The notes: a model not told the origin generated them from the letters alone. Positions 25,955 through 35,214 are shown, counted from the stretch's first letter. The stretch: DNA of 64,000 bases from Sediminispirochaeta bajacaliforniensis DSM 16054 (GCF_000378205.1 NZ_KB899420.1:62001-126000); one strand, 5' to 3'. A program made the numbers and translations.

Positions 25955-27410
25955 CCTTTCTCCTCTTGTTCAGCTTTTCAGCCTGTTTGTAATATTTCTG
26001 ATATCGCTGGCTATAGTATTCTTCATACTCTTTCTGTGGGTGGACCTTGACAAAGCTGGGCTGGATGGTCGCTTTTATCTCTTCCCAATCCCTGTATATT
26101 CCCGTACCGAGAAAGGCAATCTTTCCCACCCCGATGAGGGTGGAGACATTCTCCACATCGATGAGTATGGCGTGATTCAGCGTGTCCGCCTTTAGCTGGG
26201 TAAAAACATCGTTTCTGGTCATTCCTCCTGTCATGAAGATTGAATAGTGCTGTACCGAATATTCTTTACAGTAGAGTTCCAGTATCTGCCTGAAATTAAA
26301 GGATATTCCCTCGTAGATGCTGTAGGTGATCTCTTCGGGAGTGGAGCGGGGGGTCAAGTCGAACCAGATTCTCTTTTCCAGGTAGTTGTTATTTACGAAG
26401 GTATTCGGGATATAGATTGGTGATTCCAGGTTTCGATGCGCAATAAAGTCCTTGATGCTGTACTGATCGGTGATCCAGTTCACCAATCGCCCGACGCTCC
26501 CGAAATGGCCGAGGGTGATATACTTGTGATCCAAAAAGCCCGGATAACAGGAGAAGCGATTGCTCTCCTTGATATTCGGCGGTATGAACCGCTCATCCGT
26601 AACGCTGATAAGCCCCTCACCGATTCCCGTCGAATCGATAATCTGATTCTTGTTGTCGATTCCCATGGCGGCGGCAATACAGCTCCGATCGTGTCCTCCC
26701 AGGACAACGGCCACCGTGCCATCCAGATGCAAAGCTTCTTTGATCTCGCTTTTCATATTTCCGATTACCGTCCCGGGCATACAGGGTTCGGAAAGCTGAT
26801 CGGTCCTCAGCCCGGTATAGGAGAGGAGCGGCGCCGACCACTGGTAATCGGTGATATCGAAAAGCATGGTTCTGGAGGCTATGGTGTAATCGGTAAAGAA
26901 AGCACCGACGAGCTTGTAGTTTATATAATCCGCGATACACACCCATTTGTGCATGGATGTGAAAATTTCTTTCTGATGTTCCCTGAGCCACAGGATTTTA
27001 TGGATCGAAAACATCGAATCAAGAGGCATACCCGTAATCCGAAAGAGTTCTTCACTACCGATATCACCGGCAAGCGTCTTCGCCTGTTCCCTGGCCCTGC
27101 GGTCCATCCAGCTGATTGCGGTGGACAAAGGGGTGCCATCCTGTGCAACGGGGAAGCCGACCTCTCCCATGCTCGACACGGAGATCGCCGCGATATCGCT
27201 TTTGTGCTTTGATTCAAGATTACGAAGAGAATCCCGTATGCAGGAAAGGGTGAGTGCCCAGATTTGATCGGGATCATATTCGACGACACCGCTGCTGCCG
27301 CGTATGAGCGGTATCTCCATATCCGCGGCAGCCACGAGCTCACCCTCTTCAAGCAAGACCCCGGTACTTATGTGCGAACTTCCGATATCGACACAGATAA
27401 TATTTCTCAT
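25941..27410 (-). CDS. FGGY-family carbohydrate kinase
   Basis: 489 aa, normal FGGY length. The N-terminal ATP-phosphate motif VDIGSSHISTGVL, the substrate segment STAISWMDRRAREQA and the second nucleotide segment FMTGGMTRNDVFTQLKAD are visible. GGHDRSCIAAAMG includes the catalytic Asp. Members phosphorylate xylulose, ribulose, fuculose, glycerol and similar polyols. It is the first gene of the block ending with the LuxR gene and overlaps the aldolase. Whether it has its own promoter in the 107 bases after the ROK gene or is read through from it is unclear. Confidence 0.87.
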   Translation of the reverse strand: MRNIICVDIGSSHISTGVLLEEGELVAAADMEIPLIRGSSGVVEYDPDQIWALTLSCIRDSLRNLESKHKSDIAAISVSSMGEVGFPVAQDGTPLSTAISWMDRRAREQAKTLAGDIGSEELFRITGMPLDSMFSIHKILWLREHQKEIFTSMHKWVCIADYINYKLVGAFFTDYTIASRTMLFDITDYQWSAPLLSYTGLRTDQLSEPCMPGTVIGNMKSEIKEALHLDGTVAVVLGGHDRSCIAAAMGIDNKNQIIDSTGIGEGLISVTDERFIPPNIKESNRFSCYPGFLDHKYITLGHFGSVGRLVNWITDQYSIKDFIAHRNLESPIYIPNTFVNNNYLEKRIWFDLTPRSTPEEITYSIYEGISFNFRQILELYCKEYSVQHYSIFMTGGMTRNDVFTQLKADTLNHAILIDVENVSTLIGVGKIAFLGTGIYRDWEEIKATIQPSFVKVHPQKEYEEYYSQRYQKYYKQAEKLNKRRKDAIH

Positions 27411-27517
27411 GCATACCTCACCAACATCATCGATGGTAAAGCATCTATGAGATTTTCATATCAGACGGCCATGCAGGTTTATGTCGGATTCCTTTATCCG
27501 CTCCTGTAGGAATCGGC
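27411..27517 (-). other. Gap between ROK and FGGY kinase genes
   Basis: It contains an inverted repeat on the minus strand, GATTCCT with AGGAATC, near 27490-27513 without a U-tract. No clear promoter was recognised. The kinase ribosome site GGTGAGG lies just before its ATG. Confidence 0.35.
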
Positions 27518-28768
27518 TTACAAGCCGCTTCCCTCCGACTCGGGAGTCGTATCTCCGAGTATCTGAAGCAGGGCTGCGGCGGAAAGCCCCTTGCCGATGG
27601 GAGAAGCACTTTCGGTATTATAGCTCAGGGTGAGCGCGGAATCGATGGGAGAAAGCAGAAGCGGACGCAACTCATGTTCGACGGTATCGAACAAAAATCG
27701 ATTACCGTCGATGATAGGGCCGCGAAAAAGCAGAGCCTCGGGGTTGAGAACATTGCAGATATCGGCAAGCTTTGCGGCAAGGGCCTTTGCCGCATAGGTA
27801 AATACTTTTTGCGCAAAGCGGTCGCCCTGATTTGCAAGATTGATGAGGGTTTTGATGGTGACATCTTCCGCGCCATCTTGATGATGGATGATACCGCCCG
27901 AGTTGACCACGCTGCCGATCATATTCCGGAACGAGCGAATAAGGTTTGACTCCGAGGTTACGGTCTCAAGACAGCCGTTTTTTCCGCAATAGCAGAGCTC
28001 ATCTGAGAGCTCCGTCTTGGTGTGGCCTATTTCCCCGGCGTAAAACGACGCCCCGGTGTAAAGCTCCCCCTGCAAGAGCAAGCCCAAACCGGTTCCTTCT
28101 CCAAGCCACAGGAGCAGCATGTTTTCAAAGGCTTTTCCGTCGCCGTAATACTTTTCTCCCAGTACCGCTGCATTTGCGTCGTTCATCATAAAGGTGTGGA
28201 TACCGTATGCAGAGCCGATGGCATCGGTTATCTTAAATTCCTGCCATGTTTTGGACGCATAGAAGCTGTGGGAAATTCCCTTACGGGGATTGATATAGCC
28301 GCCGATTGCCAAGCCGATGGCAATGGCCCGCATATCTCCCCCTTTCGACGACGCATGCCGTTGTTTAACCTGGCCGATCACCTGATCGATAACGGCCAGA
28401 AAGGCCTCGGGAGAGATATCCGATTCAAAAGGGATCTTGTCGGAAGAGCACAATTCCACCCCATGGGGATTTACCAAAATGGCCTGAATCGTCCTGCCGA
28501 CGACAATGGCAACGACATTTCCCAGGCCGGTGGCAATGCGGAAGGAAAGGGTCCGGCCGCTGCCTCCGGGTTCCTGCATAAGTATTCCCGATTCAACAAG
28601 GAACTGGGTGTACTTGATGACCGAGGCCATGGTATAGCCGGTGCATGTCACGATCTCGGACCGGGTCATGGCGCCGTTTGCAAGAATGAATCGAAGGATT
28701 TCCGACGACCGCTGCCTTCGCAGCAGCGACAGGTCGTTCATCTTTTTCACCGAACTCTCTTTTCTCAT
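27518..28768 (-). CDS. ROK-family transcriptional repressor
   Basis: 416 aa, the length of DNA-binding ROK proteins (NagC/XylR). The winged helix-turn-helix at about residues 18-62 includes ILANGAMTRSEIVTCTGYTMASVIKYTQFL. The sugar-kinase-like domain holds GLAIGGYINP, the NDANAAVLGE motif, GTGLGLLL and the zinc motif GHTKTE followed by CYCGKNGCLET. It responds to a sugar or sugar phosphate. Its ATG overlaps the stop of the upstream permease (ATGA), so it is made together with the transporter it probably controls. Confidence 0.9.
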   Translation of the reverse strand: MRKESSVKKMNDLSLLRRQRSSEILRFILANGAMTRSEIVTCTGYTMASVIKYTQFLVESGILMQEPGGSGRTLSFRIATGLGNVVAIVVGRTIQAILVNPHGVELCSSDKIPFESDISPEAFLAVIDQVIGQVKQRHASSKGGDMRAIAIGLAIGGYINPRKGISHSFYASKTWQEFKITDAIGSAYGIHTFMMNDANAAVLGEKYYGDGKAFENMLLLWLGEGTGLGLLLQGELYTGASFYAGEIGHTKTELSDELCYCGKNGCLETVTSESNLIRSFRNMIGSVVNSGGIIHHQDGAEDVTIKTLINLANQGDRFAQKVFTYAAKALAAKLADICNVLNPEALLFRGPIIDGNRFLFDTVEHELRPLLLSPIDSALTLSYNTESASPIGKGLSAAALLQILGDTTPESEGSGL

Positions 28769-29577
28769 CCCTTAATGGCTCCCGACAGGAGGGCTTTTGT
28801 CAGATAGCGGAAACTTAAAACACCGATAAACATTGGCGGCAGTATGCTCAAGGTAATGGCCGCAGCGGTTTGCCCCCAGCGGATACCAAAAGAAGTAATA
28901 AAAAACGTCGCCCCAACCGTAACGGGAGTCGCTACCTTTGTTGTGAGTATAAGCCCAAATAAAAACTCATTCCAGGCATAGATGAAGCTAAGTACCGAGA
29001 CCGACGCAAGGACGGTTGTCGCAAGCGGAAGGATGATCATCCGCATGGTCTGAAAGGTGCTAGCGCCGTCCACGAAGGCAGCCTCTTCAAGTTCGATGGG
29101 CAAATCCTGGAAAAAGCTCAGCAGCACCACCAGGGCAAGGGGGAGATTAATGAGACAGGATAAAATCGCCAGACCGAGAACCGTATCCAAAAGGCCGACC
29201 GACTGGAACATAAAATAAAAGGGGATGGCAAAGATAATCAAGGGGAAGGTCCGAAGGTTCGTTACAAAGGGCAGAAGGAATTTCTTTCCGACACCATGGC
29301 GGACCATCCCGTAGGCCGCTGGAAGGGCCAGGAGGATTGAAAACAGTGTACCAAGAAGTGCGAGACCGAAACTATTTCTCAGGTATGTCCCAAAATGAAG
29401 TGACGGCGAGGTAAGAACTTCCGCATAATTGGCAAGAGTCGGCTTAAAAAAAAGGAGCGGAGGGGAAGCGGATATTTGGGCAGGCGTTTTTAGAGAGGTT
29501 GCGATCGTCGCCAAGAGCGGCAGATTACAGATAAGAACCACCAGAACATAACAGATAATACGTAATGTTTTTTTCAT
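28765..29577 (-). CDS. CUT1 sugar ABC transporter permease, MalG type
   Basis: 270 aa with six hydrophobic segments and an EAA loop at ELEEAAFVDGASTFQTMRMI, followed by LPLATTV. It begins 2 bases after the MalF-type gene and overlaps the ROK gene by 4 bases. No ATPase gene accompanies it, so a shared ATPase is expected. It is part of the binding-protein/MalF/MalG/ROK operon transcribed leftward from about 31900. Confidence 0.88.
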   Translation of the reverse strand: MKKTLRIICYVLVVLICNLPLLATIATSLKTPAQISASPPLLFFKPTLANYAEVLTSPSLHFGTYLRNSFGLALLGTLFSILLALPAAYGMVRHGVGKKFLLPFVTNLRTFPLIIFAIPFYFMFQSVGLLDTVLGLAILSCLINLPLALVVLLSFFQDLPIELEEAAFVDGASTFQTMRMIILPLATTVLASVSVLSFIYAWNEFLFGLILTTKVATPVTVGATFFITSFGIRWGQTAAAITLSILPPMFIGVLSFRYLTKALLSGAIKG

Positions 29578-29579
29578 CG

Positions 29580-30440
29580 TTATTTCCTTGTAATCTGTCG
29601 CATGGAGAAAATCAGCGGTATCAGAAATACGATAAGAAGAACCATGGCCGCAGCAACGGCCGTTCCTATCTGCTCCTGCTGAAAAAACGACTTATAGATA
29701 AAAATACTCAGGCTGGTAGTCATCCGCCCTGGTCCCCCTCCGGTGAGCACATAGATATGATCGAAGACCCTGAAGGAATCGACAAACCTGACAAAGGCCG
29801 CAATGGAGATATTCGGCAATAAAGCAGGGATTGTGATATACCAAAAGACTCCCCACTCGGAAGCACCATCTATCCTGGCGGCCTCGATAACATCCCCGGA
29901 GATGGACTGTAATCCCGAAAAAATAATCAGGAAGGCAAAAGGCGTCCATTGAAGAATCTCGATCGTCACGAGCGTTCCGACGATCCAGGGAGGATTCAGC
30001 AAGCTAACATAGATTCCGAACATCTGCATGATTTGTGAAATCGGCCCCACGAATTCGTTCAAAAGAAGCCGGTACATGATTCCCATCAGGACAGGGGCGA
30101 TCATCAAAGGCAGCATGATGAAGGTCAGAAGAATCTTATAGCGCTCGAGCAACGGAGCAAGTGCTATGGCAAGCCCAAGCCCGAGAAGGACTTCGAAGAA
30201 TGTCGCTACAATTGCAAATTTGGCACTGAACCAGAAACTGCCCCAAAAAGCAGGAGAAGTCAGCACCTCTTTATAATGTTGAATGCCGATAAGCCTCGGC
30301 GATCGTATGGTCCGAAAGGTGACATCGCTGAAACTGTATATGATATTTGTAACAAGCGGATATCCAAGCGTAATAAGCAAAAACAGCGCCAGGGGCGCAA
30401 TGAAAAGATATTTTCTGTACCGGGTCATGCTACTGGTCAT
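29580..30440 (-). CDS. CUT1 sugar ABC transporter permease, MalF type
   Basis: 286 aa with six hydrophobic segments. The EAA loop reads DVIEAARIDGASEWGVFWYI, followed by TIPALLPN. The start at 30440 has AGGGGGAG immediately upstream; an in-frame ATG four codons later is an alternative. It lies 68 bases after the binding-protein stop, separated by a strong hairpin, and directly before the MalG-type gene. Confidence 0.88.
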   Translation of the reverse strand: MTSSMTRYRKYLFIAPLALFLLITLGYPLVTNIIYSFSDVTFRTIRSPRLIGIQHYKEVLTSPAFWGSFWFSAKFAIVATFFEVLLGLGLAIALAPLLERYKILLTFIMLPLMIAPVLMGIMYRLLLNEFVGPISQIMQMFGIYVSLLNPPWIVGTLVTIEILQWTPFAFLIIFSGLQSISGDVIEAARIDGASEWGVFWYITIPALLPNISIAAFVRFVDSFRVFDHIYVLTGGGPGRMTTSLSIFIYKSFFQQEQIGTAVAAAMVLLIVFLIPLIFSMRQITRK

Positions 30441-30470
30441 GCTCCCCCTCTTTCTACTCCGAGATTATAA

Positions 30471-30502
30471 AAAACGGGCGACGCTTTGTCGTCACCCGTT
30501 TT
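30471..30502 (-). terminator. Strong attenuator/terminator hairpin after the binding-protein gene
   Basis: GGG-CGACG pairs with CGTCA-CCC inside AAAACGGG...CCCGTTTT. On the minus strand the stem ends GTTTTTTATAAT, a real U-run. It lies 6 bases after the binding-protein stop and before the permease genes, so most transcripts may end here and leave permeases at lower level. Confidence 0.75.
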
Positions 30503-30508
30503 CCAACA

Positions 30509-31855
30509 TTATTTATGTATCGATTCCTTCATTCGCTGTTCGGTATGCGCCAGGGCCGTGTCGATCGACTGGTCCCCGGACCAAACGGCGGAAAACTCTT
30601 CTGCCATAACCTCATAGACGGGCACGGCATAATCGGCTGTCCCGCCGTTCACAACATAGGCATATCGCTCCAGATACTCTGCCACGGTCGGAAATTCGGG
30701 TCTGATATCGGCAAGACTCGAAAGCACCATCGAAGCGGGAGGGCTGCCGCCTGCTCTGCCGTAAATCTCCATCGCTTTGTCGCTGAAGAGATAGTCGACG
30801 AATTTACCAGCAGCCGCTTTATGGATGCTTGCCGCATTCATGCCGATTCCCAGGCTGTGAACATGGGTCCGATGGCCGAGGCTTCCGGCAGGAAGCGGAG
30901 CAACCCCGATTTTGTCGTAGACCGAAGGGGAGTCATCGGGATTTGTAAGGGTGGAATAGGCGGCGTTCCACTGCAACATCGAAGCGACCTGGCCCGCCTT
31001 GAATGCCTCATTCGATTCGGCAAACTCATAATTGAGGCTCCCCGGAGGCGTGGCTTTGTTATCGATAATCATCTGGTAAATCTCAAGTCCGCGTTTTGCT
31101 TCAGGACTATTGATGGTGATATTCCCCGCCTCATCCATCCAGTTGCCGCCATTTGAAACCATGGTGCTCTGCCAGATCATGATATTGAAAATCAAGTTCT
31201 TCAGCTGCAGTACAGTACCGAAGGTCGTTGGCGATTCGGGATTAATCGACTTGGTAAAAAACAGAGTGGTGGCAAGATAATCGTCCCAATCCCACTGCGC
31301 CGGGTCTTTCGGAGAAAGTTTCTTTCCCAGATATTTCTGTGCTATGGCAGTATAGCTGCTCTTCCAGGAAGCGTCCGTAAGCAGCCTATGCATCAAATCC
31401 TTGCGATAGATAGTGAAGTGCAGACTGACATCGGTCGGCACACCGTACTGCTTACCATCCAGTGCCAGAGAATTAAGGGTTGCAGGAATAAACGTCTTGC
31501 CGGGATCGCTGGTAACATAGGAATCCAGCGGTTCCAGATAGGGAGCATAGCGGCCAAGGCTATAGGTGGTCACCAGATTCAGATCGAACTCCGTGCTACC
31601 TGCAGCCATATCCGCAAGAAGTTTATCATAAAATCCCTGCCTGCTAAAAAGGAGCATCTCTACTTCCACATTATCTTTTATTCCCTGATCTGCATTGTAG
31701 GCATCGAGCACCTTCTGCATTGCCTCGCTCTCCGGCCCCGGCCAGAAAAGGAAGGTCACCTTTTCTCTTCCTGCTTCCGCTTCCGACTGACCACCGGCCC
31801 AGAGCACTCCCGTTACCAATAAAAGAGCGACAAAAAGCCCCATACTCTTTTTCAT
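30509..31855 (-). CDS. CUT1 extracellular sugar-binding protein
   Basis: About 448 aa. Signal peptide MKKSMGLFVALLLVTGVLWA, then GGQSE, again without a lipobox Cys. The mature domain follows the MalE/UgpB pattern: VTFLFWPGPESEAMQKV, TEFDLNLVTTYSLGRYAPYL, DGKQYGVPTDVSLHFTIY, FKAGQVASMLQWNAAYS. I chose ATG 31855, 8 bases after GGAGG; a GTG at 31861 is an alternative. It is the first gene of the operon and probably the specificity component. The substrate is unknown; the divergent AGE epimerase hints at an amino sugar or mannose/cellobiose-type sugar. Confidence 0.9.
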   Translation of the reverse strand: MKKSMGLFVALLLVTGVLWAGGQSEAEAGREKVTFLFWPGPESEAMQKVLDAYNADQGIKDNVEVEMLLFSRQGFYDKLLADMAAGSTEFDLNLVTTYSLGRYAPYLEPLDSYVTSDPGKTFIPATLNSLALDGKQYGVPTDVSLHFTIYRKDLMHRLLTDASWKSSYTAIAQKYLGKKLSPKDPAQWDWDDYLATTLFFTKSINPESPTTFGTVLQLKNLIFNIMIWQSTMVSNGGNWMDEAGNITINSPEAKRGLEIYQMIIDNKATPPGSLNYEFAESNEAFKAGQVASMLQWNAAYSTLTNPDDSPSVYDKIGVAPLPAGSLGHRTHVHSLGIGMNAASIHKAAAGKFVDYLFSDKAMEIYGRAGGSPPASMVLSSLADIRPEFPTVAEYLERYAYVVNGGTADYAVPVYEVMAEEFSAVWSGDQSIDTALAHTEQRMKESIHK

Positions 31856-31908
31856 AGACACTACCTCCTTGCAATTATATGGATATTATACATCTCATAA
31901 GAATTCAG

Positions 31909-31972
31909 TCAATTATTAAATGTAAAAATTATATTTATATCGTGATTATATATTATCAATTGTTAAAATATA
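31909..31972. promoter_or_regulatory. Divergent control region with direct repeats
   Basis: Between the binding-protein gene and the AGE epimerase gene, two similar AT-rich elements occur: TCAATTATTAAATGTA (31909-31924) and TCAATTGTTAAAATATA (31956-31972). They lie 47 bases apart start to start and may be sites for the ROK repressor. AAATGTA and TACATTT also bracket the interval as an inverted pair. Confidence 0.4.
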
Positions 31973-31995
31973 CATTTCATGGTATGGTATGACTC

Positions 31996-33204
31996 ATGAA
32001 TACGATACATACAAAAGAAGCCATACGGAATTACCTGGAAACTTGCACGACGCAGCTCTATGATAATATTTTGCCTTTTTGGCTCCAAAACGCCCCTGAT
32101 ACGAAACACGGCGGATTTTTTCATCAATTTGATCGAAACGGAAGCCTGAATTCCCAAGAAAAAGGGATTTGGGTCCAGGGCCGCTTTACCTGGCTTCTGT
32201 CATGGTTAGGTAACAACGCCGGTTCGGAAAAAGAGCGTAGTCGTTATCTTGGCCTGGCGGAAACAGGGGCGCGATTTCTCCTCGACCACGCAATAGCCCC
32301 AAACGGACGCTGCTACTATCTGCTCGGTCGATCGGGAGAGCCGCTCAGGCAGCGGCGATACCTGTTCAGTGAGGTATTCACAGCGCTCGGCCTTCATGCA
32401 TACGGAAGTGTCGCAGGGGATAAAGAGAGTGTGGAACAAGCCAAACGGCTCATCGAAGTGATTGAGCATTATCTCGCGCATCCCGAGCTTCTCGAAAGCA
32501 AGTACCTTCCGGGGGTCGTATCCCTGCGTTCGCACTCCATGACCATGATCATGATCAACCTCTTCCAGCAGATGCGCTCGCAAAGTACGAACGACGAAGT
32601 GAAAACAGGATTAACCAAACGGATCGAAAAGCAGATCGACGAATTCCTTCGTTACTTTTTCCATCCTTCGGAAGAGGTTGTACTCGAATTCAGCGGCCCC
32701 GAGGGCGAGATCGTGGACACACCTGCGGGGCGGGAAATCAATCCCGGTCACAGCCTTGAAACAGCCTGGTTCCTCATGGAAGAGTATCGCTACTCCAAAA
32801 ACCATCTCTACCTCGATCGGGCCATGAAGATAATCGACTGGGCATTTGCACGGGGCTGGGATACACGCTACGGCGGTTTCTTTTCATTTCTCGACCTCTA
32901 TGACCACGATTCTCCGCACATCGAAGCGACCATGAAATACTGGTGGCCCCATACCGAGGCCCTTTACGCATCGCTGCTTGCCTACGCGCTCTCAGGGAAA
33001 GAGAGCTACGCGGATTACTTCCTGCAAGTCGCCGACTATCTCTTCGGCAGCTTTCCCGACCCGGACTATCCCGAGTGGTTCGGATACCTAAGCCGAGACG
33101 GTGTCCCAACCTCGGGTGCGAAGGGTAACCTCTGGAAGGGGCCCTTCCATATCCCCCGGAGCCTGAAACTCTGCCTGGAGCTGCGCCCCCTCCTCGACCT
33201 ATAG
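31996..33204 (+). CDS. AGE-family sugar epimerase/isomerase
   Basis: 402 aa with the (alpha/alpha)6-barrel family features: KHGGFFHQFDRNG, KGIWVQGRFTWLLS, SEVFTALGLHAYG, REINPGHSLETAWFLMEE (catalytic His), YWWPHTEAL and KGNLWKGPFHIPRSL (second catalytic His). Members include N-acylglucosamine 2-epimerase, cellobiose 2-epimerase and mannose isomerase. Which one this is cannot be decided from motifs alone. It is divergent from a CUT1 transporter with a ROK repressor and is probably induced by the same sugar. ATG 31996 is the only sensible start. Confidence 0.87.
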   Translation: MNTIHTKEAIRNYLETCTTQLYDNILPFWLQNAPDTKHGGFFHQFDRNGSLNSQEKGIWVQGRFTWLLSWLGNNAGSEKERSRYLGLAETGARFLLDHAIAPNGRCYYLLGRSGEPLRQRRYLFSEVFTALGLHAYGSVAGDKESVEQAKRLIEVIEHYLAHPELLESKYLPGVVSLRSHSMTMIMINLFQQMRSQSTNDEVKTGLTKRIEKQIDEFLRYFFHPSEEVVLEFSGPEGEIVDTPAGREINPGHSLETAWFLMEEYRYSKNHLYLDRAMKIIDWAFARGWDTRYGGFFSFLDLYDHDSPHIEATMKYWWPHTEALYASLLAYALSGKESYADYFLQVADYLFGSFPDPDYPEWFGYLSRDGVPTSGAKGNLWKGPFHIPRSLKLCLELRPLLDL

Positions 33205-33262
33205 CGAAACGGGACTTGGGAAAAAATGAAGAATGTGTCATTATCATATGGTACATTCGACA

Positions 33263-34198
33263 ATGAAAAGCAGTGGATTTATAACAACATGCAGGGCCGT
33301 GTTCCTTATCTGCATCATCTTTTTCTTCCGGGTGATTGCGGCAAATGCACAAACAGGAACACAAGGGGCCCCGCGTTCCGTCTTCTCGGAACTCAGGATC
33401 CTCAAGAGGGCCTATCCCAATACACTATTTTCCATCTCCTACGACACCATGGTGGAGGACTGGAAAATCACCATAGAGGCCAATGAGAAGAGCACCTCAC
33501 TCTATTGGGCGGACGGCCGCTATGTAAAATCCGATCAGTATGATGAGAAAGAACGCTACCGCCTTCTCATCTATCCGTACCGGATAGAGCTCATGGATCC
33601 CGCAACCCTTTCGCCAGAACAGATAGCCGCCATCGAATCCTTCGGCTCAACGGAACGGCGCAGCAAGGCGCCGGTCTCGAACACCGCCTTCTTCGATGCC
33701 ATCTACGATAGCGCAACGCGCAGCTCGGTCGAAAGCCATATCGTAACGTTCACCTTTCTGGGAAAACAGATTAATGTGCACGAGAAGATCACCGGCCCGC
33801 TCAAGCGGGTCGAGACCACGATCTTGCAGCTTGCCCGAAACGACAGCGTGGTAAAGGAGTTCACGGAGAGCATTGCGAGCATGCACGGTTACGCGTGGCG
33901 AGAGGTCCGCGATACCGCAGGGCGCTCCTTTCACAGCATGGGGCTGGCACTGGACATGCTGCCTTCTCAGAGGGAGGGCAAAGTCATATACTGGCTTTGG
34001 GAAAAAAACAGCGGGAACGAGACATGGATGCTTGTGCCGCTGGATAAACGGTGGATGCCTCCCGATTCGGTTCTCTCGGCTTTCGAAGAAGAAGGCTTTA
34101 TATGGGGAGGGAAATGGCCTGTTTGGGATAATATGCATTTTGAATATCGACCCGAACTCATCATCTCTGCCAGAGAAAACCAAAGGAAAAGCGAATGA
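33263..34198 (+). CDS. Secreted M15-family peptidase (D-Ala-D-Ala carboxypeptidase-like)
   Basis: About 311 aa. An N-terminal signal peptide (basic start, hydrophobic stretch to about residue 27, then ANAQT) sends it to the periplasm. The C-terminal half has the zinc site of M15 peptidases: SFHSMGLALDM gives His and Asp (about 223 and 230), and WDNMHFEYRPE gives the last His (about 292). It would trim peptidoglycan peptides. The start is uncertain: ATG 33233, 33248 and 33263 are in frame with no strong ribosome site. Its stop overlaps the DUF1893-ABC gene (ATGA), tying a zinc enzyme to a metal importer. Confidence 0.78.
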   Translation: MKSSGFITTCRAVFLICIIFFFRVIAANAQTGTQGAPRSVFSELRILKRAYPNTLFSISYDTMVEDWKITIEANEKSTSLYWADGRYVKSDQYDEKERYRLLIYPYRIELMDPATLSPEQIAAIESFGSTERRSKAPVSNTAFFDAIYDSATRSSVESHIVTFTFLGKQINVHEKITGPLKRVETTILQLARNDSVVKEFTESIASMHGYAWREVRDTAGRSFHSMGLALDMLPSQREGKVIYWLWEKNSGNETWMLVPLDKRWMPPDSVLSAFEEEGFIWGGKWPVWDNMHFEYRPELIISARENQRKSE

Positions 34199-35214
34199 CC
34201 CCATCCCTGGTTGCGAAAAAAAACGGTACGCTCTTCTTTACCAGCAACGGTCGCTGGCTCTATCCCCTGTTCGAATTGGAAGAGGCATGCCTGCATAACA
34301 ATATCGCCCCCTCGGATCTGTGTGTCGAGGATTCCATCGGAGGCATTGCCGCCGCAGGAATGATGCTGCATCTCGGCGTGAGAGATGTCCATATCCGCAT
34401 CCTGAGTCGGCTGGGCCTCAATTATTTCAGGCAGCATGGAATCACCCCGGGCTGGGACCAGCTTGTCGACAAAATCAGCTGTAAAACCGAAGAGATGCTA
34501 TCGGGCACGATGACTCCGGAGGAGATCTACATCTTTTTGAAAAAGCGGGCGGGCCTTACCGGGGGGATTCCCGTGGATATCGAAGAACTCTATGTCGGCT
34601 ATGGACGCCATAAGGTACTGAATGGGCTATCGCTCCACATGGATGCAGGAGAGGCCCTCATCATCCGCGGCAGCAACGGATCGGGGAAGACCACCCTTTT
34701 ACGAAGCCTTTTGGGGCTGCAGCCGATCGCTACCGGAAGCATTCGTCTTAACGGCGAATCAATCCAAAGCCCCGACTGGAACAAGCACCGCTGGATGTGC
34801 GGTTATGTGCACCAGGGACAGGTCACGAACGACTTCCCGATCTCGGCCAGGGAGGTTATCGAGATAGGCCTCTCAGGCAAGGCGGCAAAAAAAGAGGAGG
34901 CCGCAGCGAAGATCGAGATTGCGGCCCGAAGGACCGGCGCCTTTCCCCTCCTTGATCGCCCCTTCCACGAGCTCTCCGGCGGAGAAAAGCAACGGGTCAA
35001 CCTGGCCCGCTGCCTCTGTCAGGATGCCAGGCTCATTCTCCTGGACGAACCATCATCCTACCTGGACAAGGAGGGGAGAGCGGTCCTGAAGGAGCTTCTC
35101 GAAGAGATGAGCAGAACCGTTATTCCCACCATTCTCCTCGTCTCCCACGATGCCGACTGGACCTCCGCCCTCGGCTGGCCGGAGAGGTCTCTGGAGGGGG
35201 GACAACTATGTTAG
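34195..35214 (+). CDS. Metal ABC transporter ATPase with N-terminal DUF1893 domain
   Basis: 339 aa. Residues about 1-120 resemble the small DUF1893 domain (TSNGRWLYPLFELEEA, SIGGIAAAGMMLHLGVRDVH, ILSRLGLNYFRQHGITPGWD, CKTEEMLSGTMTPEE). Residues about 128-339 are a ZnuC/TroB-like ATPase: Walker A RGSNGSGKTTLLRS at about 157, signature LSGGEKQRVNLARCL at about 259, and Walker B LILLDEPSSYLD. The usual family is about 220-250 aa, so this is a fusion. It is coupled to the M15 gene and overlaps the permease by 7 bases. It probably energises zinc or manganese uptake. Confidence 0.85.
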   Translation: MTPSLVAKKNGTLFFTSNGRWLYPLFELEEACLHNNIAPSDLCVEDSIGGIAAAGMMLHLGVRDVHIRILSRLGLNYFRQHGITPGWDQLVDKISCKTEEMLSGTMTPEEIYIFLKKRAGLTGGIPVDIEELYVGYGRHKVLNGLSLHMDAGEALIIRGSNGSGKTTLLRSLLGLQPIATGSIRLNGESIQSPDWNKHRWMCGYVHQGQVTNDFPISAREVIEIGLSGKAAKKEEAAAKIEIAARRTGAFPLLDRPFHELSGGEKQRVNLARCLCQDARLILLDEPSSYLDKEGRAVLKELLEEMSRTVIPTILLVSHDADWTSALGWPERSLEGGQLC

